A stretch of 64,000 nucleotides of DNA from Trogon surrucura. Taxonomy: Eukaryota; Chordata; Aves; Trogoniformes; Trogonidae. The position numbers and the translations under genes were made by a program. The notes beneath the pieces are model-generated. The model ran no database searches and was not told the origin of the DNA. It was given only the letters and a program-made list of their open reading frames with translations. Each line of letters opens with the position of its first letter. Within the stretch, counting starts at the first letter, position 1. The stretch spans positions 10,432,001-10,496,000 of the forward strand of contig CM036629.1 of NCBI GenBank assembly GCA_020746105.1. The letters run 5' to 3'. Of this stretch, positions 24,391 to 35,938 are shown piece after piece.

Positions 24391-24420
24391 AGCAGCGGCA
24401 GCAGCAGCAGCAGCAGCAGC
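24391..24420 (+). repeat. CAG/CTG trinucleotide repeat
   Basis: A pure (CAG)7 run at 24399-24419 is preceded by AGCAGCGG. It lies in the outer half of the CpG island, upstream of UQCRFS1, and would lie in the transcribed part of a divergent RNA if one exists. At seven units it is short, but the tract type is length-variable. Confidence 0.85.
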
Positions 24421-24648
24421 CGGGCCGTGGGGGCCAGGAGTGCTGTCGGCAGCGGAGTCTGAGGCACCGCCCAGAAATGAGTTCTGCGCGGGGTTGGCCC
24501 CAGTACGGGGCAGATACTTCCTGTTCAGAAGCCGCTGTCTGCAAGGCCCTGCCCTGTGTCCCGGGTGTGAGTTTCACCTCGTGGTCCCTCTTCAGAGTTT
24601 TTGGACCCGAATCTCCTGCTGCGCCTGCAGCACCCTTGGAGGAACTGC

Positions 24649-24667
24649 GGGGGGGGGTGGGGGGGGA
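24649..24667 (+). repeat. G-run, possible G-quadruplex
   Basis: Two long runs of G, separated by a single T, sit at the outer edge of the CpG island. Enough consecutive guanines are present to form an intramolecular quadruplex on the plus strand. Such runs also make this spot prone to sequencing length errors. Confidence 0.5.
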
Positions 24668-24938
24668 GGCTCATCCCAGCTGCGCCTCCCTCCTGCCGCG
24701 TCCGGGGGAGTTGTAACTGTTGTTAGAACCATTAGCTCCAGTCACTGTTGGGTTTGGTCCAGCAGGAAAGGTTTGTTCACATGAAGTGCTTCAGCTGTAG
24801 ATTTTTCTTTTGGTGTTAGTTCATACACAACAGCTAAGTGCTATTTCAAACATGTTTTTTGTCCTTATTTGTTCTGTTGACGTTATTTCTGGTTAGTTGA
24901 AAGTATATTGAAGTACCACCCTCGTATTCCTTTTAGGA

Positions 24939-25489
24939 AAGTTCTCCCCCTCTACTCTGTCCTGCTGAGACCACACCTAGAATACTGTGTCCGGTTTTGG
25001 GCTCCCCAATTCAAGAGAGACAGGGACCTACTGGAGAGAGTTCAACGGAGAGCTACAAGGATGATTAAGGGACCTGAACATCTGTCCTGTGAAGAGAGAC
25101 TGAGAGAACTGGGGCTGTTTAGCCTTGAAAGGAGACGGCTGAGGGGGGATCCTATTAACATATAAATACCTGAGGGGTGGGTGTCAAGAGGAAGGAGACG
25201 GTCTCTTCTCAGTGGTGCCCAGCAATAGAACAAGAAATAAATGGTTTGAGTTAGAACATGGGAAGTTCCATCTCAACATGAGGAGAAACTTCCTTGTTGT
25301 GAGGATGACGGGTGCACTGGCACAGGCTGCCCAGAGAGGGTGTGGAGTCTCCTTCTCTGGAGACTTTCAGAACCCACCTGGATGCGTTCCTGTGTGGCTG
25401 CCCTACGTGATCCTGCTCTGACAGGGGGATTGGACTAGATGGTCTTTCAAGGTCCCTTCCAACCCCGAACATTCTAAGATTCTGTGATT
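24939..25489 (+). mobile_element. CR1 LINE, 5'-truncated 3' end
   Basis: This is a 5'-truncated CR1 retroposon of about 550 bp, starting in the last part of ORF2 and running to the family's 3' end. The first about 220 bp still translate to the ORF2 C-terminus ([17 protein letters not shown], then [15 protein letters not shown] and [17 protein letters not shown]). The frame is lost near 25160, where the usual continuation into the KYLRGG-type segment is out of register. The 3' UTR carries GGATTGGACTAGATGGTC and AAGGTCCCTTCCAACC and ends with the ATTCTAAGATTCTGTGATT repeat unit near 25489. As is normal for CR1, there is no poly(A) tail. It is a dead copy of intermediate age. Confidence 0.93.
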
Positions 25490-27217
25490 CCCCTGTGAAT
25501 CAAGCATGACATCCTCCAGGCAAATTTAAACCAAATGCACTCCCAAGGGCTACTCTGGAGGTGATTGTTCAGTTCATAAAATGGATCTTGGCAGTTACAG
25601 GGCATTCACTCTGAGAAGGGCAGTATTTGTCAGAGGCAGGAAGGCAGAATGCTGTAGTAGCCTTTTCTCCCTTTGCAGCAGGGAAGCTGTTGGCTGCCTC
25701 TGCAGAGCTGCAGCCTCGACATACAGAAAGGCTTCTGCTCAGGCAGTGGCACTGTGAAACAGAAAAAGAATCTTGGGCTCTTGTTGGAAGCACCAACCCA
25801 ACTCTTCTCTGTAGTAACTACACAGTTTGGGATTAAATTCTCACTCAAAACTTGTTTGGATTAATAGCAAGGATAAGAGGACAGTACATATACTCCACAG
25901 ATGAGTCCCACACTACAAGAAAGATCCATTGTTCTGCTAACAACTGGGGTGAATAAATATCTGTGATTTGATTTGTGAGTCTTTTTTCAAATTTAATTTG
26001 CTCTATAGTATCAGTCTTATAGTTGACTTGTCGCAGCTTCCAATGGTAAGATTCAGTTCGATGCTAGGTGGTTACACTAGTAGGTGCATACCTGGACCAG
26101 GCGAGCCTTTTAACTAGTTTAGGCTTCTAAATTTTTTTCAAAACGCGGGATGAACTTGATACAAGTTTGTTGTGACGACTTTTGAGCTAAACTGTCTTCC
26201 AGAAATCTAACCAGAATTTCTCAGCTGGTCAACCTAGTCAGTTCATGCAAGGCTGTGAAGCTTTAGTGTTATATTTAATATATCCTAATACCTGTATAAA
26301 GAGCTATAGTTTTTAAATTTAGCTGTTGCTCATGGCATTACTACTAAATTGTTTTATGATTGTACATGTAAAAAAATCTGTCTCTGTGGGGTGGTAGTTT
26401 AGAGATTGGTCTTCTTAAGATTTATTTAAGGGTTTGACTTTTTCATACAAGTAATTCACTGAATCTTTCTAACTGTTGTCTGAAATCTACTGTAATATGG
26501 TAGTTCTAATTAAGTGGGATGGATCATTCCAGTTCCAGTGGTATTGATCTACAATTTATTTCTTTCCCAGTAAGTTTTTGGCATCTAAGCCTGAGTAGAT
26601 AATGATTCACCAAATCAGCTCACTATGCTGTCAGTAACTGTAGTTAATAATGATATAGTTATTGAAGGACACCTTAATAACATTCTAGAGGGAAGGTAAT
26701 TTATGTAAACTATGGGGATATGATTCAGTGTACAGGTAGAAATAAACAGTATTCAAGCAGGGGGAGAGAAAACTAGGAAGATCTGTTTTAACAGCATATT
26801 TTACAAACATTTCATTTAAGGGGCAAATAGTTCCAGAAGCATGATCTTCTATTCTCTAACAGATTACAAAATTATCAGAACCAAACAAGTTCTAACAGGG
26901 CAAGAGGAGCTTCCACTAAGGCTGTCAGATACCAGTGTGCTGTAGATATTTGTTGTTTCACCATGAGACTGAGGATCTGAGCTAGTATTTGTAGAATGGC
27001 TTCTTACCAGTTGTGTGTTTGGGGGATTTTTGTTTTTGGTTTGTGGTTTGCTTTTTTTTAAAGATTCTGAGTTTTGAAAGTCATGTGAGTTTGGAATTTG
27101 GTAACCCAGCTCAGCTATTTGGGAAGGGGCAGGCATGGCCTCATCCCCAATGATATATTTTTCTGACTGTTCCCAGAGATGTTTAGCAAAACATGCTTGC
27201 TACTTCTAGAGACTGAC
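25490..27217. other. Gene-free interval between CR1 copies
   Basis: I recognise no gene or repeat here. Around 25600-25870 the open stretches on both strands overlap one another, but none gives a recognisable protein. Confidence 0.5.
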
Positions 27218-27336
27218 AAAATCACAGAATCACAGAACATTAGGGGCTGGAAAGGACCTCAAAAGATCATCTAGTCGAGCACCTCTGCCAGAGCAGGATC
27301 ATCTACAGTAGATCGCACAGGAGCGCGTCCAGGCAG
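27218..27336 (-). mobile_element. CR1 LINE 3' end fragment
   Basis: This is a short CR1 3' end in the minus orientation. It opens with ATCACAGAATCACAGAAC, the complement of the terminal repeat, followed by GGCTGGAAAGGACCTC, ATCATCTAGTCGAGCACC and AGAGCAGGATCATCTACAG. These are the complement of the CR1 3' UTR in the expected order. It is truncated after about 120 bp. Its orientation is opposite to the copy at 24939. Confidence 0.9.
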
Positions 27337-28350
27337 TAGCCGTGACTGTTCTTGAAAACACGATTGTAAATTTTTAAAAGTGTAAGATTGATTTTGAATT
27401 GCAGCGTCGTCAGAAGATGGTTAAACATGAAAATGTTTCAGAAAAAAAAGGCACTACATTCTGTTGTCAGAGTCCAGAAAGAATAGTTTGACTTTAAAAT
27501 AATGAAGTATGTGTGTAGGTGTTTCTTTGAGAACTGCTGTTGGGTTCATGTTCCTGAGCGTAAATACTGAGCAAGTGTTTTCTGGCCAAATCTGAAAGTT
27601 AATAAATGCCAACATAGTAGTGTGTAAACCATCTAAACAGACCTCTACGATTGCTTTTGTGCATTCATAAGAGCATTAGCCTCATGAAAATATATACTGC
27701 TTAATGTTGTTGGTATTTTAAAGTGAGTTAAAAGTTTATTTGCGTTAGTAGACAAACTATAGGACGTCAGGGTTGCAGAATTATGAAATATTTGCAGCAT
27801 ATTGCTATAATGCTTTTGGGCATGTGCAGTGATGCTTCAGTGCCTTTCTTTACGTAGCATTTTAATCTTCTGTTTATGTTTTCCTCAGATATTAACTGCT
27901 GGACCTGGCTGGCTTTTTGCTGAAATGTTGGTCACCCCAGGCGATTTGATCTTTCCAGAAAGTTAGCTTTCTTTGAGTTCTTTGTCATCTTGCGTTATTT
28001 TTATGCTCTGAAAAGTCAGTACTACTAAGCTTAAGACTTTAGGGTTTGCATTTGCTTTTTGGTTTTGAATTGTTGATAATTTGATTTCTCCCTGAATAAG
28101 ATTACTCTGAAAGAAAAAACTGATGACAAACAAACCACTGAGGTTCACTTGTGGAGCGTCGTTGGGAAAGCAGGCATCCCCTGCTTCGTCACACAGGAAG
28201 ATGAGTGTTTTCCCCGCTGTGCTGTAGAGGATGGCTTGAGAACCAAGTGCCACATGCCCCAGATGATTCTCTCCCCTCCATCCCCAGTCACATAGTGTGA
28301 TCTCGTGTCAGTGAGATGGGAGAGCTCAAATGATATAATGCAGTCCAGCT
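27337..28350. other. Gene-free interval between CR1 copies
   Basis: No gene or recognisable repeat is visible in this 1-kb stretch. The plus-strand DNA is AT-rich, and its minus-strand open frame at 27963-28253 looks random. Confidence 0.5.
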
Positions 28351-28520
28351 GTGTACAGGAGCACGTTGCTCAGAGAGGTTGTGGAGTCTCCATCTCAAAA
28401 TCCAACTGGAGAGTGTCGTGGACAGCCTGCTCTTGCTGAACCTGTCTGAGCCAGGGGGTTTTGGACGAGATGATTTCAAAAGGTCTCTTCCAAACAAAGT
28501 GACTGTGTAATGCTGTAATA
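28351..28520 (+). mobile_element. Degraded CR1 LINE 3' fragment
   Basis: Segments TGCTCAGAGAGGTTGTGGAG and TCTCCATCTCAAAATCCAAC correspond to the CR1 3' region (CCCAGAGAGGTTGTGGAGTC in younger copies). They are followed by GGTTTTGGACGAGATGAT and AAAGGTCTCTTCCAAAC, the decayed 3' UTR, and a weak terminal repeat near 28520. Divergence is greater than in the two neighbouring copies. The 5' edge is uncertain and might reach back to about 28300. Confidence 0.75.
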
Positions 28521-31500
28521 TTTAGACTTTCTTGTTAGTGCATTTGCTAACGAGTGAGGGAAAGCTGCTTACTTAGAAGCGGTCAGACATCCTGGTGAAA
28601 TGCAGTCCAGACATTGCTGCCCTGCCCTGTAGAGTGGGGCTGATGACAGGGCTGGCTCTGGTGCCTGCATGGTGCCATTGCTGAGCATGAATGGACAAAC
28701 TGGAGTGCACTGAGCAAGGAGAAGTTTCCGAAGATTAAAGTGGAAGAGTATCTTGCTTTCTTTCCACTACATAGCCTTTCCTTTAGGAGCTATTTCTAGC
28801 AGACTACTTCATACTTTTTTTTATTTAATAGTAATCTTTGTATAGCTCCTTTGTAATTGTCTTGTGTAAACTTGCCAAAACAGGGGACATATCTCTAATA
28901 TAGTGGTGTATTTCGGGGTCTACAGCCTGTGGGTATTAGATGAGGACTTCCAGTTTGTTGACTGTTTAAATAAGAGCATGCAACTGCTAGAATGGCTCCA
29001 AGTGTCTGCGGTTAGTTCTTTTGCAGAAGTGGTGTTCGTTACAGGGATTTCTGTTTTGTGGTGTGGTACTAGGGAAGGTACTAAATGAATTTGAAGATAG
29101 GTTTGTGCGTGCAATACAGTTTAAGTTTAAAATTATGGAGACTTTTTGATATTTAGACATTATTGTTCTTTGAATTTGGCGTATCACTTTGAAAAGTCAC
29201 AAGATGTGTTCCAGAGGAATGTATATGAAAAACTGAGGATCAAAAATGGATAATAAAATGAAAAATAAAAATCTACTAACATCCAGTTGGTCCTCTCCAG
29301 CTCACTAGATTGGCTGAAATGATGACACCTTACTACAATCTAATCTGAATTCAGCTTTTTCCCCTTTAAGCAAGCAAGAAGTTAAAGTATCATCACCAAA
29401 GTAGAAAATCGGTGGCAGCTTTTTAATGCTTTTTCTGTTAATGCAGAATTATAGGCAGAAGTTCACAGCTTTAGCAGCCATCTTATTCTAAATCTCTTAC
29501 ATCCCTGCTTAATAAGGCCAAGATGAATTTCTTTGAGCAGAAGGGTGTGGAATATACACTCTGACAGATACACACTCAACGTTTTGAGTATAAAATGAGA
29601 TAAATATAAAGAAAGTGTATTTCTCTTCCTTGCCTAAAAAATTAATAGAAAAATCAAAGTAGATGAGGCATTCAATCAGGCAAGGATTTTCCGAGTCTAT
29701 TGTAAAGAGGAAAGAAAATAAATCCATTGAAGCAAATTGAATAAAAAGACCAAGCCTAAGGTTACATCAAAGATTTATGTAACTGTCCAGATGGATGAAA
29801 AGAGTCACATATATGTGAAATTGGTAAAATCTGATCCCACAAATCAGAAATGGCAACAGAAGGTGTCTGAGGAAGCAGAAGCCAAAGTCTAGATGGCAGT
29901 TGACTTGGGCAACGTCAAAGACTGCTCAGCAAGGCAGCAGGTGAAGGCTAAATGCAGTTGCCTGGAGCATGGTGAAGGACAGCTAGCCAACATTGGCTTG
30001 AGGGAAACTGTTTTATCCCTTTCTCTTTCTTTCTCTCTTCACATTTCCTGAAAAATCCCTGACGGACTTGCCTCTTGAAGGGCACGTCTTTGACTCATAG
30101 CTGGTGTTGACTACCACATATTACTCGCTTTTCAAGGTACCTGCAGATGGAAACAGAATCAAAATGTTTTCAACTTGGTGACCACCTTTGACTAAAAATT
30201 GAAAAGCTTCACAAAGGAGAATCCAAAATTCCTTTGCTTTACTTATGTACTTATTCCAGTTAATCCATCTGAAGAACTTTATCCTGTGCCTGTTGCCCAG
30301 GTGGCAGTGCTTGTGGGGGGTGCACAACTGTACATGGAAAGAGATTAGGAGTGACTGTCTCTTCTGGTCTGCTGAGTGGCCCTGCCACAGCTTCTGTTGG
30401 TCAAAACGCAGGTGCTCTTTCAAGCTTTTGCTTGACTCTTTGTCATTGCTAATAAGTCATGGTTGCACAATTGAGCATAAATATTACAGAAATAGAGCAT
30501 TTGCAACATTTCAGAGTACTTTAAATTACTGATTAGTCAGAATGAAGATCTCTCGAGGACTAAGCAAATTAGAAATAGGGAAAGGGAATAGTAGCACCAG
30601 AGCTAAGCATGGCCAAAAAATCTTACCTGTTATTACATGTGTATATATATATATGACACTTGGAAACCTTGGGTGAAGTGGCAGGGTAAGAAAGGCAACA
30701 TAAGAAGAGTGACAAAGGAAATAACTTTTTCTCAGTTTCATGGTGTGAAATACAGATCTTGATCATCGTTAGACTCTCCTGTAAGCTTTTCCCTGATGCG
30801 AAGTTGCTGGACCTTGGCTTCTAACCAGCTTAAAAACAGCATGAAGGAGATAATGGCTGAGTAAGAGGTTTTTGTAATACATGGAGCTGTTGGCAATAAA
30901 GGGCCATATCATTAAGAGCTAATGCAATGAAAGTGTCCACATGTCAACTTTTTACCTTTCCTATGGCTTGTAATAGATGTGCAGAGACTTTGCCTGTAGC
31001 CTTTGCTTATCTGAATGTGTAGGACTTGATTCTGAAAGAAAGGGTGACTGGTTTGTGGCCTTTGTATTCCCTTTGGTTTCAGCTGGATTGCTGCAGCTCT
31101 GCATTACTGTAAGGAGCATCTAGTTTAAAAACATCGTGCTGAAGGTAAAAAAAGCTGCCACTGCTCTCAAACTGTGGTATTGATCCCTGTGTGCCTCAGG
31201 GAATAGGGAACAGTACATGGATAATGTCTACCTGAATTGAGCTAATTTCACGGTATAGTCTTAATCATCTAAATGTTCTTGTGACTATTACTGAGCACTT
31301 GCTTCAATAGTATCTTATAGAAAGCTGCCTACAATACAAAAGATTTTTTCAAAATCACGCACTTGTTTTTTTATGTCATGTCTTTATTTTCTGTCCTTCT
31401 ATGTAGAAATGATAAATAAGAGCGTTTTTCTGTCCTTTTATGTATAATAAGGAGAATAATCATGCTACTGAATCTGTTTGTAATGGTTCCCAGTGGAGTT

Positions 31501-34500
31501 CCTCCAAGGTTTAAGTTTCATTATATTTTGTATTTTCACATTTTTAGTGACCCTTGGTGCAAGAATTAGACATGCACTAATGAAATCTGATGAGGCAAGT
31601 TTACAAAGCATTCTCTATTCAGGGAAAAATCAGAGTATAATATGGAAAGAATTAGCAAACTTTAAAAAGTTAGAATGAAATCTAGTAGTACAAAGTACAA
31701 GGTCATTTCAAGATTCATACTGAGTGTTTCTACCACAAATTGTAGATCTGTCAAAAGAAGTGACAGGAGAAGGAAGAAGATCTAGATATATGGTGGGTGA
31801 TCAAAATATAACTGTGCAATGTGTCTGTTAAATGGGTCAGTGGGATACTAGGATGCATGGGTTTTTCAGTAGAGGCAGGAAATAATTTTATTTTACAAAG
31901 CCTCTGCATGCCCCAACAAGTAGAATGTACCTCCTGTGTCACTGAATATGAAACTGCTTTTCTCAGTTTGCCATCAACTTTCAAAACAGTTCAGTGAATG
32001 GGTCTCTGTGGGTAGTTTTGGAGGGTCAGATGATAATTTTGGTTGTCACAAGTTTCTGTGGAATGCTTGTTCAGTTAAACAAATAACCTGAAATGAAACG
32101 TGCAATCAAGAACAAATACATTGGTTTCAGTTATTGAAACACATATCCTTATAAATGTAGCAAAGCATGTTAATGTGAATAAAAATGTGGATTATGAATG
32201 AATACTCATTCAAAGGAAATGTAAAATTGCAGAAGGTTTTTACTTTTCTCTAGCCACAGATATAAATTGGTTTAACAATGTTGGTGTGGTGTTATCTGTG
32301 AAAAGAGGTGAAAAGGGCTGAAGTTTTCAGTGTTTATATAAATCCATGCATATAATTTTATCCCATGTTATTGAAGCCTGCATTGTTGTCAGTGGTAACT
32401 ATGTATGTCTTAACTGAGATGGGAATTATTAACATTAAATACTAATGGTACTAGCTGGAACAAGGAGGCCTGGTACTGGCTTTCCACTCATTAGTTCTCT
32501 TTTCCTTGTCCAGTGCTACAGTCTCTTTTATTTCATTTGAAATAGGTTTTGTTACTGCAGTTATGATGAACAGTGATAAATGGTGTCGTGATGTTGTAAT
32601 GAAGACAAATACTTTCTGAGGAGAAATCTGAAATTTTCACTTGTGTACTGAAGTCAGAAGAGATAAAAGTTAATACGTTATAAAAGGGCCTGGCTTCCAA
32701 AGTACCCTTCACAGAGACACGTCACTAATTCTATATTGTGTCCTTTCCCTGCAAAAATTTGCTTGCTTTCTTAAAACAAAACTGATGCACTTGAAGCTGC
32801 TGTGCTATGTAAAATGGATAAGAGAAACGTTAGTATTTGGTCATGAGCCTATTTTTTCATGAGTTTTCTGTAGGATAAGGAGTAGAATGGCTACTGTTGC
32901 AAGGGTCTCCCAGAGAAAGTAGGTAATACAAGCTGTGTCATGTTTCCAAGGGAATATAATACTACCTGTCCTAAAATTAAGAGTACAAAGAGGTGCCAAA
33001 GGAGCAGGGGAAATGTTGACAGGCAGCTTACAGTGCAGAATGAAAGCAGGACAGGGTTAAAGCTCTCGGTTCCACTAATCCCAAACAGATAGGTCCCTTT
33101 GCCATCATTAGCTTATGTGGGGCACCTTCATGGTCCCCCATCAAAAAAGGGCACTACTTTCTTTAGTATCAAGAATAACATGAAAAGAACAGCATGAGCA
33201 TAATGTAGTAGGACTAGCAATAATTTATACCTTGTCTAAAATTAAAATAAGTAATACTTTAGGGCAAAAAAAGTTGTATTCTGTCTAGGCTCACTTTAGC
33301 CAAGTTTTGCCAGACACAGCAAGTATGTGCAAGGACACTGGTTACAGGAAGACCTAGGGATTCTAAAATGCTGCTTTATATTTTCAGAATTTCATTCTGG
33401 GAACACAATAAGCAAAGAAGCTTTTAGAAGTGTGACCGCTGTGATGCTGTTTGGTTCTTTAACAGCAACTTAAATCCCATTGAAATGTTTTTCTCAGGTT
33501 TGTCTTTTCAGGAAAATTGACCACAGTGCCGTACTGGAATACTCCCCAAAGTAAGCTACAGCTCCTGGTGGTCACATTAGTGCTGTATTTGTCACCTGTA
33601 CTGGGCACAGCTCTGACGCTCAGCCCATTGGTACCGATTGACTTCTGTCCACAAGGTCAGGTCCATGAGATAAAAATTCTGTCAGCTTTTAGCTGACAGT
33701 GAAGACTTATTTGATAATAAAAGTCACTTTAGTCTAGAGTAATGAATAAATTAGTTGCTAAAAAACCAAGGCTACTGGAGCAAAGTTAAGATGTGGTACT
33801 TAGGAGATGAACCATTTTCTGCGATGTGTATTTTTCTGGTTGTTTTCTTTGTGTGAATTTAGGGAAAACTTCTAATTTACTTTTTCCTTAATCTTCATTG
33901 TCAGCTGGACTGACTTACTTCACCCTAACATCTTCAGAAGAATGACCTGCTTGTCATTCCCAGAGAAGGCAGGACTCTTCAGCTGACTTTCCTCTTCTGG
34001 TCTGTGGTCTCACTCTCTGCTTTCAGTTCTTGGAAAAAGTAGTTCCGGGAAAATGTGTTTCCCATGCTCTCAGCTTTGCTTTTTCTTGCACAGATCAATG
34101 ATGCTGCTGTAGCTTATGATTTCCTCTTTCTGTGTTGCTCTCATCTAAATTTCTTACCATATCTTCTTTCTTTCGTACTATGACCTGTAGTGAGTAGATC
34201 ACGGAAGTACTAGTACAGGACTAACTCCATGGTTTTCCCGCAGTGGTTCAGGTACTTCTTTCATACTGGAAGGAAGGTCCATGAGTGACATTTTTTGGAG
34301 GAAGGGACTTCTCTGTTAGTAGATAAACAGTAGCCTAGATAAACAGGCGAAAAAAAGATAGTCTGAGGAGGGCAGAAGATAAGTCAAGAACACAGATTAA
34401 AACTCTGGCTCCTGTGGAACATACTTGACCAGATGTCTTTGAAAAACAAGAAAATATATTTTGTCCAGTTGAAAATGCCTACAGCATCAAGCTGACTGAA

Positions 34501-34820
34501 ATGGAAAGGAACAGAAAATAAAGCAATGTATTGCACAGAAGCATGTCCAGGAAAGCACTTGAAGGGCAGGAAAAGAAATTGACAAAAGAGAAAGGAAATT
34601 AATTCTGATAACGTTGTTAAAATGGGGTCACCCTGATTCCCTAACAGCCTTGCCCTTGGTGCAAACAAACAAACAAAGCCCCCCCTACTTTAGTTTTAAA
34701 AATATAATAAATTAGGAAATAACAGGAGATAGATGAGGACTGACAACAGAGCACCATATCCCAGGATTACAAGTGACTGCATTTCTAGATTTGATGCTGC
34801 ACTCCAAAGCAAGAGACAGT
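28521..34820. other. Gene-free interval
   Basis: There is no recognisable gene in these 6.3 kb. The stretch is AT-rich with only short open frames. It includes a short (TA)n run at 30642-30654 and a (CAAA)n run at 34662-34677. Old repeats may be present but cannot be named by eye. Confidence 0.55.
30642..30654. repeat. (TA)n microsatellite, short
   Basis: About six and a half TA units, directly after TGTG. The run is too short to be more than a minor simple repeat. Confidence 0.8.
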
Positions 34821-35010
34821 CTTAATCGAGACAAGTTTGGGCGCGGTTCCTGCGCTCTTTGGGAGCGTCTGACGCTGTGCAGTCAGCTGGGGGGGATGGA
34901 GGCTGCTGTGTTGACCATTGCCCTGGTCTGGTGCAGCCCGAGCGTGGGGAACTCCTCTCGTGGTCTCCGTGTGGTTGCTGGGGGGGGTTTGCCGATGGTA
35001 GGGAATCTGC
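34821..35010. other. Isolated CpG-rich patch
   Basis: Within AT-rich DNA this about 190-bp patch is GC-rich and holds roughly ten CpG sites, for example GGGCGCGGTTCCTGCGCTC, GAGCGTCTGACGCTG and CCCGAGCGTGG, with two G7 runs. An 89-codon plus-strand frame crosses it but resembles no known protein. It could be a small CpG island, the trace of a GC-rich insertion or an exon of an unknown transcript. Confidence 0.3.
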
Positions 35011-35920
35011 TTTTCAACACTAGTTATGCAAAGTTAGAGTAATCTGTTAGGAGAGTTTAATTCCCAATTGTTATTTGTTATATTATTCTTATGTATTTAT
35101 TTATAGAAATGGATGAACTCTTATCTGCATGCTGACTTTGTTCTCTGGTAGAAGGTTCAGTGGCAGTGTGATAGTTACAGTGTTATGTCCAAATTTACTT
35201 TCTAAAATACGGGATACAAAGACAAATACAATGTTATTAGAGTTAAAAGCTAGTTTTATGCTTTACATAAAACACAGTGACTACAAGATCACTGAATCCC
35301 ATTTTCAAGGCAGTTCTGGACTGGCTTGTTTTCAATACACTGCTTCTTAGTAGAAAAAGCTATAAATAGCTTTATGGTTGTATATGAGCTCTCCCCTACG
35401 ATCCATGTAATAAATACATAGGATTGACAAGCAGTGGGATTTTTGCATGTACTTTTGTCATATTTGTTAAATTAAAATGCAGGAAATAACGAAGGGTGCA
35501 TTCACTTGTATCTACTGAAATCTGTAGATGATATAATTTATTCTGATGGGCTTAGGATCTTGTACTTCTATGAATATACTAATTTATTAACACTAAGGGG
35601 TGGACAGCTGGATTTGGATTAACTGGAGTTTAATATTTGGAAGAACTGACTGTGGCCTTTGTTTTCATGTACATTTTTGTGTAACCTTGGAGATTGTTCT
35701 CTTTCTCTTTTCCTTGTTTTCATTTCTTTTTTCCTTAATTTTAAGTGGGTATTTTTTGCCTTGAAAATGAAGAACATCGATAGCTCAGAGGACTTAGACC
35801 TCCATCTCCTTGTGCTTTAATTTCCTAGGAGAGCTTCTGCTGCAAAAGTGTGATCTGGTATAAATTCATTCACTCAAGAGCACTCGAGTCTTTAAGATCC
35901 TTCTTGGGTTTTCTTGTTGG

Positions 35921-35938
35921 TTTTTTTTTTTTTTTTTT
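35921..35938 (+). repeat. T18 homopolymer
   Basis: A run of 18 T with no flanking element that I can recognise. It is not next to a SINE or LINE tail, and CR1-type elements do not use poly(A). Confidence 0.85.

Larger units (their letters stand above)
23730..24720. promoter_or_regulatory. UQCRFS1: CpG-island promoter of UQCRFS1, possibly bidirectional
   Basis: GC content and CpG density jump sharply here compared with the AT-rich flanks. The island covers exon 1, the start of the intron and about 600 bp upstream. Within it are a perfect NRF1-type palindrome, CRE-like sites, a YY1-type site over the start codon and an E-box, each listed separately. No TATA box is evident, which fits a broad housekeeping promoter. 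The minus-strand transcription start is probably near 24120-24180. The island extends well past that point, which is common for promoters that fire in both directions. Confidence 0.85.

Noticed and set aside
24097-24462. Plus-strand frame beginning [14 protein letters not shown] with a fair Kozak context
   Set aside because: The ATG exists only because CATG at the UQCRFS1 start is palindromic, and the Ala run comes from the GGC repeats. The rest is GC-driven. A transcript starting there cannot be excluded, but no coding evidence supports it.
23541-24716. Plus-strand open frame of 391 codons across the CpG island
   Set aside because: It runs antisense through UQCRFS1 exon 1 and its promoter, where stop codons are rare because the DNA is very GC-rich. 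The translation is an Arg/Ala/Pro/Gly-rich low-complexity string with no domain.
24218-24784. Plus-strand 188-codon frame covering the CAG repeat
   Set aside because: Composition is Gly/Ala/Arg-rich with no recognisable domain; this is expected for GC-rich DNA.
29732-29890. Lys-rich plus-strand frame of about 53 codons containing KVTSKIYVTVQMDEKSHI
   Set aside because: It looks coding-like at first, but it is short, has no start or splice context and resembles no known family.
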